Below, one piece after another: positions 32,852 through 41,454 of a stretch of DNA of 64,000 bases; position 1 is the stretch's first letter; every line of letters begins with the position of its first letter. The stretch comes from Streptomyces sp. NBC_00237. Its GTDB lineage: Bacteria; Actinomycetota; Actinomycetes; Streptomycetales; Streptomycetaceae. The translations under genes were made by a program, and so were the position numbers. The DNA lies in assembly GCF_026342435.1 (NCBI RefSeq), contig NZ_JAPEMT010000004.1:1-64000 (forward strand), in the 5' to 3' direction. Below the pieces are notes generated by a model. It was not told where the DNA came from. It saw only the letters and a program-made list of their open reading frames with translations, and made no database searches.

Positions 32852-33074
32852 GGCGGTGTCCTCTGTGGTTCTCGCCGTTCGGTCGGTCCGGTCGGACCGG
32901 CGGGGCCGACAGCTCCTGCGTCGCCTTTCGCGTCGGCTGCCCCTGCGGGACCAACGGCTCCGGTGTCGTTCTTGTCGCCTCCGGGTCTGCGGCACCCACA
33001 GCGCCGACAGCACCCGCGTCGCCCTGAGGGCCGTCGGCTCCCGTGTCACCCTGCGGACCAATTGGCTCTCGCAC
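32852..33074 (-). pseudogene. Collagen-like (G-x-y repeat) protein remnant with frameshift
   Basis: From GTG 33074 the frame reads 'VREPIGPQGDTGADGPQGDA' and 'GAVGAVG', triplets with Gly every third residue. A shift near 33000 moves the pattern to another frame: 'GDKNDTGAVGPAGAADAKGD' and 'AGAVGPAGPTGPT'. Collagen-like triple-helix repeats occur in bacterial surface proteins. Anchors and flanking domains are absent. Confidence 0.6.
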
Positions 33075-33082
33075 CAGGCAAG

Positions 33083-33568
33083 ATGAGCGACATGACCGAT
33101 GTGGGGAACACGGGCTTCATACTGCCGAGGGGCGCGACGGGCTTCTTCGCGCCGAAGGACGGCCCTCTTCCGGCAACCGACCTGCGTGCGTTCCGGGCCG
33201 CTTTGTATGCCGCTGCCCGAGTCGCCGAAGGCCAAGTGGGGGAGATCGAGGGCCAGGAGTCTCCTCTGTCCTTCCATACCGCGTCAGTCGTCCATCGCAC
33301 TGGTGAGAGCGTCATCCTGTGTCACGCCCATCACCCCTGGATTGCCTTCGCACAAGAGCGCCGGAACTGGTACGCAGAGGAGTTTCTCTCCCCTCCGCCG
33401 TGGGCCTCTCCCTTCGCCGAAGCAGGCTTCGTGGTGCTGAGTAGCGAACAGCTCGCCACGTCCCTCTCCGACCTGGACACCTCGGTGCTTTCCAAGAACG
33501 AGTGGCGCCACATTCGCTCCTACGGCGTCACCACGTTGGGCGGACTGCTCTTCAACGCGTGGGACTGA
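33083..33568 (+). CDS. Conserved-looking hypothetical protein
   Basis: 161 residues from ATG 33083 (ATG 33092 is also possible; neither has a strong ribosome site). Soluble alpha/beta appearance: 'DLRAFRAALYAAARVAEGQV', 'LSFHTASVVHRTGESVILCH', 'HHPWIAFAQERRNWYAEEFL', 'SSEQLATSLSDLDTSVLSK', 'YGVTTLGGLLFNAWD'. Clean coding bias and a compact end argue that it is real. It resembles the small actinobacterial proteins often found beside immunity or toxin genes, but I do not recognise a family. Confidence 0.65.
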   Translation: MSDMTDVGNTGFILPRGATGFFAPKDGPLPATDLRAFRAALYAAARVAEGQVGEIEGQESPLSFHTASVVHRTGESVILCHAHHPWIAFAQERRNWYAEEFLSPPPWASPFAEAGFVVLSSEQLATSLSDLDTSVLSKNEWRHIRSYGVTTLGGLLFNAWD

Positions 33569-33605
33569 CGATCAAAGGCGGTGCTCATGGAGTGGCCGAA
33601 CCTGC

Positions 33606-34700
33606 TCAGTTGGCTGCTGCAGCAGCTGACTCGTCGGTGACAACCACCGGCCGTACGTGAGCCAGCAGCAGTTCGAGGAACCGCTCCGGCCGACGGAACG
33701 CCGCGAAGTGGCTGCAGTCGTCGATCAGTGCGAAGTCCTTGGCCGGGGCCTGGACGTCGTCGAAGAAGCGGCGGGCGAGGTCGGGCGACGTCAGGACGTC
33801 CTTCTCGCCCTGGAAGAGGAAGAACGGGATCTCGAATGCGGTGCCGTCCTCCCAGTCGTCGAAGCCTGACGTGCCTGCGGTGACCTGTTCCGAGAAGCTC
33901 ATGCCCTTGACGAAGTGCCCCAGCTCGCGCAGCGAGTGCAGCGGCGAGAGCCACAGGGACCCCATGACGACCTTCTTCATCGTGTCCAGGGTCAGCGGAT
34001 CGCTGGTCGCCAGCAGCTTGGCGTGCATGGCGCGCTCGCGGGGGGTCCAGCGGTGCTTGTCGGCGTCCAGGGCCTCCACCGCCGCGAGTTCCTTGTGCTT
34101 TCCGGTCGCCCGCAGTCGGGCAAGGAGTGCCTGGTGTACGGAGTTGTCGCGGCCGGAGTCGTGGATGTTCTGGTCGGTGCCGACGTACGCGGAGTAGCGC
34201 TCGGGGAACGCGCGGGCGAGCCGCAGGCCGAAGGCGCTGCCGTAGGAGTGGCCGAGCAGGACGACCTTGTCGACGCCGAGGCGGGTGCGGATGTGGTCGG
34301 TGACCTCGATCGCGTCCGCGTAGATCCGGTCGAAGGTCATCTCTCCCTGGCCGTCGGCGCCGTTGCGGCCAAGGGTCTTGAGGGTGCCGCGCATGTCCCA
34401 GCGGACGATCGTGAAGTGCTTCTCCCAGGATCTGGTGCGCGGCCCGAAGATCGCGGTCGAGCCGCCGGGCCCGCCGTGCAGCTCAAGGACGACCGGGTTG
34501 GCCAGGTCCTCGCCGCGGACAGAGATCCACTGGTCGATGCCGCCGATGCGGACGAAGCCTCGCTCGTCGATGCCGTTCGGGCTGTCGATCTTCATGAGGG
34601 AGGCGTTGCGGGAGCGCTTCAGGGCGCGGTGGCCGAGGATTCCGGCCGTCGGCGCGGCGAGGAATGCGGCGGCGGAGGTGGCGACGATGGCGGCGATCAT
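33606..34700 (-). CDS. Alpha/beta-fold hydrolase, proline-iminopeptidase-like (S33)
   Basis: 364 residues from ATG 34700 behind AGGGAG. An N-terminal hydrophobic segment ('IVATSAAAFLAAPTAGILG') suggests membrane attachment or export. The hydrolase core has the oxyanion loop 'LELHGGPGGSTAIFG', nucleophile elbow 'LLGHSYGSAFGLR', the acid in 'GEKDVLTSPD' and the His in 'IDDCSHFAAFRRPE', so the triad is complete. 'GTLKTLGRNG' is typical of S33 peptidase-like enzymes. The substrate is unknown. The divergent TetR gene (34810) very likely controls it; the 109-bp gap between them is AT-rich. Confidence 0.88.
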   Translation of the reverse strand: MIAAIVATSAAAFLAAPTAGILGHRALKRSRNASLMKIDSPNGIDERGFVRIGGIDQWISVRGEDLANPVVLELHGGPGGSTAIFGPRTRSWEKHFTIVRWDMRGTLKTLGRNGADGQGEMTFDRIYADAIEVTDHIRTRLGVDKVVLLGHSYGSAFGLRLARAFPERYSAYVGTDQNIHDSGRDNSVHQALLARLRATGKHKELAAVEALDADKHRWTPRERAMHAKLLATSDPLTLDTMKKVVMGSLWLSPLHSLRELGHFVKGMSFSEQVTAGTSGFDDWEDGTAFEIPFFLFQGEKDVLTSPDLARRFFDDVQAPAKDFALIDDCSHFAAFRRPERFLELLLAHVRPVVVTDESAAAAAN

Positions 34701-34809
34701 GACGACTCCCTGAGATCCGTGTTCACGAACTGTGTATGCCGTAAGCAGTTGGCTATACGATATAAACAGTAAGTGTGAGGCGTCAACAGGTAACGGTGAG
34801 GGATTCAGG
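34701..34809. promoter_or_regulatory. Shared promoter region of the hydrolase and TetR genes
   Basis: AT-rich for this genome, with GTTCACGAAC, TATACGATATA and GTATGCC...GGCTATAC as short symmetric elements, suitable for TetR binding. No single perfect operator stands out. Confidence 0.4.
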
Positions 34810-35544
34810 ATGAGCGCGAAGGAGCCCCGGAAGGCGACGGGGAAACAGGGCGGCGCGCAAGCGAGCTTCACGCTGTTGTGGGGCGAGAAGGGGCAGCCGA
34901 GCCGCGGCCCGAAGCCCTCGCTGACCGCAGACCGGATCGCCGAGGTGGCGATCGGGATCGCCGACAAGGAGGGCCTGGACGCGGTCTCGATGGCGCGGGT
35001 CGCCAAGGGAATCGACGTCACCGCGATGGCGCTCTACCGGTACGTCCCCGGTAAGACGGAACTCGTCGACCTGATGGTCGACCTCGCGATCGGCCCACCG
35101 GTCCCCGTCGCTCACCTCCCCGGCGGCTGGCGCCCGCAGTTGACCGAGTGGGCGCGCCAGTGCTCGGCCGTGTACCGCCGCCACCCGTGGATCCTGACGG
35201 CCACCGGCATGCGTCGCCAGATCATGGGCCCCCATCAACTCGGCTGGCTGGACACCGCGCTGGCCGTGCTGGCCGGAACCGGCCTGTCGGCCCCGCAGCG
35301 GCATGACACGTTCCTGCTGCTCGTGGGCCACATCCGCAACATCGCCCAGCAGACCGTCGAACACGACGAAGCGGCGAACGAGGAGTGGGCCCACCTCACG
35401 GCCGACGTCCTGAAGCAGCACGCGGACCGCTTCCCCGCGCTCACGTCGGCGGTCGCAGAGGGTGCCTTCCTGCCACAAGACGGGGACCCGCTGGACTTCG
35501 GCATGGAGCGGATCATGGACGGCGTGGCGGCCCTGCTCGCCTAA
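34810..35544 (+). CDS. TetR/AcrR-family regulator (TetR_C_1 type)
   Basis: ATG 34810 behind GAGGG; 244 residues. A ~35-residue N-terminal extension precedes the HTH ('LTADRIAEVAIGIADKEGLD', 'VSMARVAKGIDVTAMALYRY', 'VPGKTELVDLMVD'). The C-terminal ligand domain ('GWRPQLTEWARQCSAVYRRH', 'LLLVGHIRNIAQQTVEHD') matches the tetracycline-repressor-type C-domain. Divergent from the alpha/beta hydrolase, which is its probable target. A gene-poor GC-rich stretch and a 9-bp tandem repeat follow. Confidence 0.9.
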   Translation: MSAKEPRKATGKQGGAQASFTLLWGEKGQPSRGPKPSLTADRIAEVAIGIADKEGLDAVSMARVAKGIDVTAMALYRYVPGKTELVDLMVDLAIGPPVPVAHLPGGWRPQLTEWARQCSAVYRRHPWILTATGMRRQIMGPHQLGWLDTALAVLAGTGLSAPQRHDTFLLLVGHIRNIAQQTVEHDEAANEEWAHLTADVLKQHADRFPALTSAVAEGAFLPQDGDPLDFGMERIMDGVAALLA

Positions 35545-35801
35545 CCGGAACAGAACGGCGCTCGCGCGTCGCGGCGCGCGGCTGGGAGCGAAGCCGCGGG
35601 GCAGCGAACCGGCGCACCCGGCCGTGCGCGTCACCCGGCGCCACACTGTATGCCCTCGGCGGGCAGAGCACGGCGGGCAACGGTGCGCGGTCGCTTCCGG
35701 GCTGCCCCGGGCGTACGGAGCACGCCCGGTGCAGCCCGGGCTGTGGTGGAGCCGCCGTTCTCAGCCTGGCTGTCGACGTCCACCGGCGCTGAGCGATGCA
35801 T

Positions 35802-35864
35802 TGTATGCGGTGTATGCGGTGTATGCGGTGTATGCGGTGTATGCGGTGTATGCGGTGTATACGG
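35802..35864. repeat. Seven tandem copies of a 9-bp unit
   Basis: TGTATGCGG is repeated from 35802 to 35855 (six exact units), and a seventh unit, TGTATACGG, ends at 35864. It lies in the otherwise gene-free convergent region 35545-35907 between the TetR and MFS genes. Candidate VNTR. Confidence 0.95.
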
Positions 35865-35907
35865 TGACGGAGAGTCGGGTGCTGCCGTCAGCGGGCCGGT
35901 GGGGGCC

Positions 35908-37125
35908 TCACCGGGAAGAGGGCTCGGTGGTGCTCGGGACGTCGTGAACGGCCTGCTCCTCGCGGCGGCGGGCGGCGTTCGCGGCGAGAACGACCGGCAC
36001 GATCAGCATGGCGACCATGCCGACGAAACCGATGGCGAGCGACAGGGTCGTCCACTGCGCCACACCGCCGATCATGGGAGGTCCGAGAAGGAAGCCCGTG
36101 TACGCGATGCCCGTGACGAACCCGATCTCTCGTTCACCGCCGGTGCCGTCGCCGCGTCGGCCGACCTCGCCGGCGAGGTCGAGGACGACCGGAAACACCA
36201 GCGCGACCCCGGTGCCCGCCAGCACGTAACCGAGGGGGGTGAACCAGGCGTCCGGCACGCTCGCCGTCGTCAGCAGGCCCACTCCAGTGATCATCGACCC
36301 GGCGGCCAGGATCCTGACCGCGCCGAAGCGGCGTTGGATCCGTTCGCCGAACAGCCGGACCATCGCCATCGAGAGGCAGAAGACGGAGAACATGGCGGCG
36401 CCGCCCGCCTCGGACATGCCGCGCTCGCGGACCGCGAACAACGCCGCCCAGTCGTAGTTGGAGCCCTCGACGATGGCGGCGAGGAACGCGACGCCTCCGA
36501 GCAGCCACAGGACCGGGCGACGCAGCATGCCCCGGCCGAGTCCGCCCTGGCCGCCCCGCCCGTCGGTGTCGGCGGTCGGCTGCTCCCGTGGCACGTACCG
36601 GATGACGCCGGCGGTGACGGCCAGCGAGGCGGCGGCGACCGTGGCGAAGTACGGGAACAGATCGACACCTCGGCCGGAGGCGAACGCGGCACCGAGCGAG
36701 CTGGCCAGCGCCCCGAAGCTGAACCCGGCGTGAAAGAGCGGCATCATCGGCCGCTTCACGCGACGGACGACGGTCACTGCGGCGACGTTCATCGACACGT
36801 CGAACAGCCCGAAGGACGCGCCGAGCAGCACCAGAACGAGACCGAGTTGCAGGGGTGACCCGACGGCCGCCAGGACGGGCAGCACGCAGGCCGCCAAGAG
36901 GGCCGACACGAACACGATGGCCGGGGCGCCCCAGCGGGCACACAATCGCCCCGCGACCGTCGCCGCCATGGCCAGGCCGAGGTTGGCGCCCAGCAGTGAG
37001 AGGCCGAGCGCCCCGGGGCTCGCGCCGATCTGCTCGGCGATCGCCGGCATGCGCGGCGCCCACGAACCGGCGATGACGCCGTTGAGCACGAAGACGATGA
37101 ACACGGAGACCCGCCCCGAACGCAC
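35908..37125 (-). CDS. MFS transporter, candidate exporter of the cyclitol cluster
   Basis: I place the start at GTG 37125 (AAAGG 7 bases upstream), giving 405 residues; the open frame to 37374 is low-complexity Ala/Gly. Twelve membrane helices: 'VFIVFVLNGVIAGSWAPRM', 'LGLSLLGANLGLAMAATVAG', 'FGLFDVSMNVAAVTVVRRV', 'PLFHAGFSFGALASSLGAAF'. This subgroup resembles FucP/YbjJ-type sugar-related MFS proteins. It is on the same strand as the GMC oxidoreductase and cyclase genes, 277 bp downstream of them, so export of (or immunity to) the cluster product is the simplest role. Confidence 0.8.
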   Translation of the reverse strand: MRSGRVSVFIVFVLNGVIAGSWAPRMPAIAEQIGASPGALGLSLLGANLGLAMAATVAGRLCARWGAPAIVFVSALLAACVLPVLAAVGSPLQLGLVLVLLGASFGLFDVSMNVAAVTVVRRVKRPMMPLFHAGFSFGALASSLGAAFASGRGVDLFPYFATVAAASLAVTAGVIRYVPREQPTADTDGRGGQGGLGRGMLRRPVLWLLGGVAFLAAIVEGSNYDWAALFAVRERGMSEAGGAAMFSVFCLSMAMVRLFGERIQRRFGAVRILAAGSMITGVGLLTTASVPDAWFTPLGYVLAGTGVALVFPVVLDLAGEVGRRGDGTGGEREIGFVTGIAYTGFLLGPPMIGGVAQWTTLSLAIGFVGMVAMLIVPVVLAANAARRREEQAVHDVPSTTEPSSR

Positions 37126-37320
37126 CTGGTGACCTTTCCCTGAACGCTGTCGGCCCGCGCCACTGGGGGGCGGGCATGGATGGTGGCGCTCCCGGCACGC
37201 CGACGCCCCGTCCGCCGGGACGGTGACCCGCTGGGTGCGCCCACAGCCGTATGGGTGGGCCGCGCCCTCGCCCCGGGCCCGGGCGTGCCCGGGGCATCTC
37301 CCGAACCCGAACCCGGCCAC

Positions 37321-37356
37321 GGCTGCGGCTGCGGCTGCGGCTGCGGCTGCGGCTGC
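37321..37356. repeat. Six tandem GGCTGC hexamers
   Basis: (GGCTGC)6 at 37321-37356 between the GMC oxidoreductase stop and the MFS start. Confidence 0.95.
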
Positions 37357-37402
37357 GGCGTCGCACTCTGCCACGGCCGCGGCGGCAAGGTCGCCCCGTA
37401 CC

Positions 37403-38878
37403 TCACCGGATCGACTCCGCCAGCCGCGCCGCGACCGCGACCGTGGTCAGGTGCGTGTTGGCCCGGGGGATGACCGGCATCAGCGAGGCGTCCCCCACGT
37501 ACACGTTGGACAGACCGTGCACCCGCCCGTCCGCGCCCGCCACAGCAGCGGGGTCGTCGGCCGGCCCCATCGCGCAGGTGCCGACCGGATGCCAGTACCC
37601 GCCCGCCGCTTCGCCGATCGCCTCACGGTGGGCCGGTGTCCACGGAGCGAGCGTGGCCAACTCGCTCACCGGGGCCGTCTCGGCCACCTTGTGGGCCAGT
37701 TCGACGCCGTCCAGGGCCACCCGCCGGTCGTGGCCCTCCGGGTCGGTGAAGTAGCCGGGATCGATGACGGGCGCGGCGAGCGGATCCAGTGAGCGTGCCC
37801 GCACGACGCCCCTGGAGCGGGGCCTCAGCACGAACACGTACAGGTTGGCCGCCAACGGGCCGACGTAGCGGCCGAGTTCGTCCTCGCCCGCACCGGCGGT
37901 CGGCACGATGTGCAGGTCCCAGTAGTCGTCGGCAGCCATGCCGGACCTGGCCTTGATCACCGCTTGGGCCATGTACACGTCGCGCACCGGCATGTCGAGT
38001 GCGTCGGTCGGGGTCAGCGGCAGGTGGACCTTGGGATGGTCGATCAGGTTCTCGCCCACCCCGGCCAGCGGCAACGCGACCGGTGCGCCCAGGCCGCGCA
38101 GCACCGGCTCCGGTCCGATGCCGCTGCGCATCAGCAGCGGCGGGTTGCCGTAGGCGCCCCCGGCGAGCACCACCGTGTCCGCCATGACGGTCTCGGTGCG
38201 GCCGTCCCGCACGATCTCCACCCCGGTGGCGCGCTCACCCCGCATCACCAGTCGTACGGCCGGGGCCTCGGCCACCACCCGCAGATTCGGCCGGTTCCTG
38301 GCCGGGTCGAGGTAGGCGAACGCGGCGTTCCACCGGATGTGGCCGACCGCGTTGAGCGGCACCCACCCGACGCCCTCCTTCGCGTCGTCGCCGTTGACGT
38401 CCGCCAGCGGTGGCAGGCCGATCTGTGCGGCTCCCGCCACCACCGCCCGGGGCCAGGGACCCCGGTCCGCCTCCGGAACGTCACGCACCCGCAGGCGGCG
38501 CACGGCCTCGCTGAGATACGGGGCGAGCGTGGCGTGGTCCCACACACCGCCGGAGTACGCACGCCAGGCGTCGTGGTCGGGCGGGGCGCCGACCGTGGTC
38601 CAGCAGGCGTTGCTGACCGAGGAACCGCCGATCACGCGGCCCCGCGCACAGTACGGCGGCTCGTCGGGATCCCAGTCGTGGCTGCGCGCGGGAGAGCGGC
38701 AGTCCAGCAGATCGGCGGGCCACCGGCTCTCCCCGTAGGGCCCGTAGTCCGGACCGGCCTCCAGCAACAGCACCGAGCGGCGGTCGTCCTCGCTGAGCCG
38801 GGCGGCCAGCGCGCAGCCGGCGGCGCCGCCCCCGACGACGACGACGTCGGCCCGCAGTCCCTGTGAGGGCATCGCCAT
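37403..38878 (-). CDS. GMC-family FAD-dependent oxidoreductase
   Basis: 491 residues from ATG 38878; an internal ATG at 38872 has the better-spaced AAGGAG. FAD-binding 'DVVVVGGGAAGCALAARLSE' (11-30), the acidic residue in 'LLLEAGPDYG', GMC signature 1 'RGRVIGGSSVSNACWTT', substrate-domain strands and the C-terminal 'GGYWHPVGTCAMG' with catalytic His430 and Asn474 in 'RANTHLTTVAVAA'. These enzymes oxidise alcohols such as choline, sugars or cyclitols. It lies 27 bp downstream of the sugar-phosphate cyclase on the same strand, so it probably oxidises a hydroxyl of the cyclised product. Confidence 0.9.
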   Translation of the reverse strand: MAMPSQGLRADVVVVGGGAAGCALAARLSEDDRRSVLLLEAGPDYGPYGESRWPADLLDCRSPARSHDWDPDEPPYCARGRVIGGSSVSNACWTTVGAPPDHDAWRAYSGGVWDHATLAPYLSEAVRRLRVRDVPEADRGPWPRAVVAGAAQIGLPPLADVNGDDAKEGVGWVPLNAVGHIRWNAAFAYLDPARNRPNLRVVAEAPAVRLVMRGERATGVEIVRDGRTETVMADTVVLAGGAYGNPPLLMRSGIGPEPVLRGLGAPVALPLAGVGENLIDHPKVHLPLTPTDALDMPVRDVYMAQAVIKARSGMAADDYWDLHIVPTAGAGEDELGRYVGPLAANLYVFVLRPRSRGVVRARSLDPLAAPVIDPGYFTDPEGHDRRVALDGVELAHKVAETAPVSELATLAPWTPAHREAIGEAAGGYWHPVGTCAMGPADDPAAVAGADGRVHGLSNVYVGDASLMPVIPRANTHLTTVAVAARLAESIR

Positions 38879-38905
38879 CTCCTTCCGCCTCCTTCCGAGG
38901 TCGGC

Positions 38906-40141
38906 TCAGCCGGTGCGCAGCCACGGCCTGTCGGCCTCGGCCGTGATCGCGGCACGGATCTCCCGGTCGGTGACGTCGTCGGCGATCACCGTCTCGCCGA
39001 GGGCGACCGGCAGGACGAAGCGCAGCCCGCCGTCGCGGATCTTCCGGATCTGCCGCAGCGCGCCCACGGTGTCCGGCACGTCGATGCGCACGGGCAGGTC
39101 GTCGAGTACGACGGGCAGTCCCACCGCCGTCAGCAGGTCGGTGAGCCGCGTCCTGGTCCGCCCGTCCAGCAGTCCCCGCCGCTCGGCGATGCGCGCGGCG
39201 CACGCCATGCCGAACGCGACCGCCTCACCGTGCAGGACGGGGCCGTACCCGGTGACCGTCTCCACGGCGTGTCCGACGGTGTGCCCGAAGTTCAGTGGCC
39301 GCCGAAGGTCCCGCTCGTACGGGTCCCTGGCCACCAGGCGGCACTTGACGGCGGTCGCGCCGTGCACGAGGAAGGCCGTGGTCTCCGGGTCGACGGCCAG
39401 GATGTCGTCGTAACGACGCTCGATGAACTCGAACAGCTCGGGTGCGGCGATGACGCCCTTCTTGATCACTTCGGCGAGTCCGGCACGGAGCTGTCGGGCA
39501 TCGAGCGTCCGCAGGTAGCCGACGTTGGAGACGACGCCCTTCGGCTGGTAGAAGGCGCCCACGAGGTTCTTCGCGGTGGGATGGTCGACCGCGACCTTGC
39601 CGCCGAGCGCCGCGTCCACGTGAGCGAGGAGTGTGGTCGGCACGTTGATGTACGGGACGCCGCGCATGTACGCGCTGGCCACCCAGCCCACGGTGTCGAT
39701 GACCACGCCTCCGCCGACGGCCAGCACGATGTCGCGCCGGGCCAGCGAGGTGCCGGCCAGCCAGTCCAGCAACGAGGTGGCCGTCGCCAGACTCTTGTTG
39801 GCCTCGCCGGCGGGGAACGCGGTGGTGGCGACGTCGAGACCGCCCTCGGCGAGTGTGTCCGCCAGGCGGCTGGCGTGCAGCCCTGCCACGGTCCGGTCGG
39901 TGATCAGAGCCACCCGTCGGCCGTCTATCTCCTCGCGGAGCCGTGCCACCGCGGTCCGCTCGTCCCGGCAGACGGACACCGTGTACCCGTCGTGCCGGTC
40001 GGCGGTCGCTGTCACCTCCCCTTCCGGGGAGCGGGGTAACGGAAGCCGGTCGCGTAACCGGATCTGGCTGGTCGCCCGTCCGGTTTCCGAGGATCCCGAG
40101 CCTGTCCTGGGTGGAGAAATGAGGTCTGTGTTGATTTCCAT
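38906..40141 (-). CDS. Sugar-phosphate cyclase (3-dehydroquinate-synthase-like)
   Basis: 411 residues from ATG 40141; the first ~50 look unstructured, so a start nearer 40010 is possible. NAD-binding 'VLAVGGGVVIDTVGWVASAY' (139-158), 'NVPTTLLAHVDAALGGKVAV' and 'TAKNLVGAFYQP'. Zn ligands are Glu224 in 'GLAEVIKKG', His287 in 'LNFGHTVGHAVE' and His304 in 'LHGEAVAFGM'. DHQ-synthase homologues in secondary metabolism make valiolones from sedoheptulose 7-phosphate, 2-deoxy-scyllo-inosose from glucose 6-phosphate, or aminoDHQ. The GHTVGHA segment here is DHQS/DOIS-like rather than the form I recall for valiolone synthases, so the substrate is open. No other shikimate gene is nearby. Confidence 0.85.
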   Translation of the reverse strand: MEINTDLISPPRTGSGSSETGRATSQIRLRDRLPLPRSPEGEVTATADRHDGYTVSVCRDERTAVARLREEIDGRRVALITDRTVAGLHASRLADTLAEGGLDVATTAFPAGEANKSLATATSLLDWLAGTSLARRDIVLAVGGGVVIDTVGWVASAYMRGVPYINVPTTLLAHVDAALGGKVAVDHPTAKNLVGAFYQPKGVVSNVGYLRTLDARQLRAGLAEVIKKGVIAAPELFEFIERRYDDILAVDPETTAFLVHGATAVKCRLVARDPYERDLRRPLNFGHTVGHAVETVTGYGPVLHGEAVAFGMACAARIAERRGLLDGRTRTRLTDLLTAVGLPVVLDDLPVRIDVPDTVGALRQIRKIRDGGLRFVLPVALGETVIADDVTDREIRAAITAEADRPWLRTG

Positions 40142-40464
40142 GGGGAGCGAATAGCCACTCGCCCGAGAGGAAAACAGCCCGGATGCTGTTCGGCTCTTTC
40201 CTTTCGGCGAAGCTGATCACCGTGCGGTCCGCCCCCGATCGGGGGCCGGGCGCGAGTCGGAGGGGAGTCCGGTCGCGTCCGCGCAGGTAAGCGTCGTCGT
40301 CCGGCCACGGGAGGTGGGTGCGGCGTCTCCCCAGGACGCCTCACGTGATCTGCCGTCACCCTTGATCGAATGCCCGGATCGGGCGCGGGCGGGGGGATTT
40401 TTGGGTCAACCACACACGAGGCCGCCCCTCGGCGGGCCACCCACGGTATTCTCCGCAGCCACCT
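40142..40464. other. Intergenic gap inside the minus-strand cyclitol genes
   Basis: 323 bp without a supported gene between the isomerase stop and the cyclase start. It probably contains a separate promoter for cyclase-GMC. No clear repeat, hairpin or riboswitch is seen. Confidence 0.4.
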
Positions 40465-41454
40465 TCACCAGGTACGGCCCTGCGGCGTCCCGGTCGGCAG
40501 CAGCGCGCGCAGTACGGACACGGACGTGGCGATGCCCTGTTCGGTCGGCAGCAGCGCGTCTTCGTGCTCCACGTAGACGACTCCCCGGTACTCCTCGTCC
40601 AGCAGGGTGGCGACGGTCTCCGCCCACGGCAGTTCGCCGCAGCCGAGCGCCCGGAACCGGATCGGCGGCCCCGGCCCGTAGCGCGACCAACCGGCTCCGT
40701 GCGGGTCCTCCGGGTGGCGCCACACCTGGAGGTCCTTGGCGTGTACGGCGGCCAGTCGGTCGCCCCAGCCCCGCGCGGCGAGCACCGGGTCGTGCCCGAC
40801 CGCCGCGATATTGGCCACGTCGAGGCAGAGCCCCACCTCCGGCGCGGCGGCCAGCAACGCCCGGGCGCTGGCCGGGTCGTAGACCACCTGTTTGGGGTGC
40901 GGTTCCACCACGACCTGGACGCCCGACTCGCGGGCGAGCGCGAGCGCGGGGGCGGCCGCCTCCAGCCATGCGGAGACGTTGTCCCGCCAGGACACCTCGC
41001 TGCCCCACCAGGACAGCCACCTGCCCAGGTCCGGCACCCCGAGCATCAGCCTGGCCAGCGGTGCCCCGACACCGGCGGCCAGCGCGACGGTGCCCAGAGC
41101 GGCGCGCAGGCCGTACGCCCGCTTGTCCGCCGCCGATCCGGGAAGGACCGGATCGGTGTGCGGCCCGTGCGGGCCCAACGCGAGCTGGGTGTCACGGCTG
41201 TTGCTGACACAGCCGGCCCGGACACCGGCCCTGCGCAGCACGGCCGCCACCTCGCGGTGATGCGCCGGGTCGGCCAGCCGGTCGGCGTCCACCAGTTCGA
41301 AGCAGCGGTCCACGGGCAGGTCCACGACGCCAGCACCGGTCTCGGCGGCGGTCGCCGCCGCCTTGGCCAGTCCCCACGGGGACAGCGCGGCCAGGCACAG
41401 GCCGACCTGTACGGGCTCGTGCGAGCCCGACGGTCCAGCGGCGAGATCGCTCAT
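40465..41454 (-). CDS. TIM-barrel sugar isomerase/epimerase (AP-endonuclease 2 family)
   Basis: 329 residues from ATG 41454, which overlaps the upstream kinase stop by ATGA, indicating translational coupling. The IolI/IolE-like barrel has metal ligands at the expected strand ends: 'VQVVVEPHPKQV' (Glu), 'VGLCLDVANIAA' (Asp), 'AAVHAKDLQVW' (His) and 'GVVYVEHEDALL' (Glu). Family members isomerise or dehydrate inosose, ketohexoses or hydroxypyruvate. Beside a cyclase and a kinase, epimerisation of a keto-cyclitol or ketose is likely. It has no signal peptide and is cytoplasmic. Confidence 0.85.
   Translation of the reverse strand: MSDLAAGPSGSHEPVQVGLCLAALSPWGLAKAAATAAETGAGVVDLPVDRCFELVDADRLADPAHHREVAAVLRRAGVRAGCVSNSRDTQLALGPHGPHTDPVLPGSAADKRAYGLRAALGTVALAAGVGAPLARLMLGVPDLGRWLSWWGSEVSWRDNVSAWLEAAAPALALARESGVQVVVEPHPKQVVYDPASARALLAAAPEVGLCLDVANIAAVGHDPVLAARGWGDRLAAVHAKDLQVWRHPEDPHGAGWSRYGPGPPIRFRALGCGELPWAETVATLLDEEYRGVVYVEHEDALLPTEQGIATSVSVLRALLPTGTPQGRTW

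Noticed and set aside
35802..35864. The 9-bp tandem array as a CRISPR-like or iteron origin.
   Set aside because: There are no spacers, no cas or rep gene is nearby, and the unit is too short for CRISPR.
35908..37374. Extending the MFS protein to 488 residues with an Ala-rich N-terminus.
   Set aside because: The extension is translated from the GGCTGC repeat and lacks a ribosome site, whereas GTG 37125 has one and starts at the first membrane helix.
38906..40141. Calling the cyclase an ordinary shikimate-pathway 3-dehydroquinate synthase.
   Set aside because: The motifs allow it, but no other aromatic-biosynthesis gene is present, and the neighbours are sugar/cyclitol enzymes, so the specific assignment is left open.
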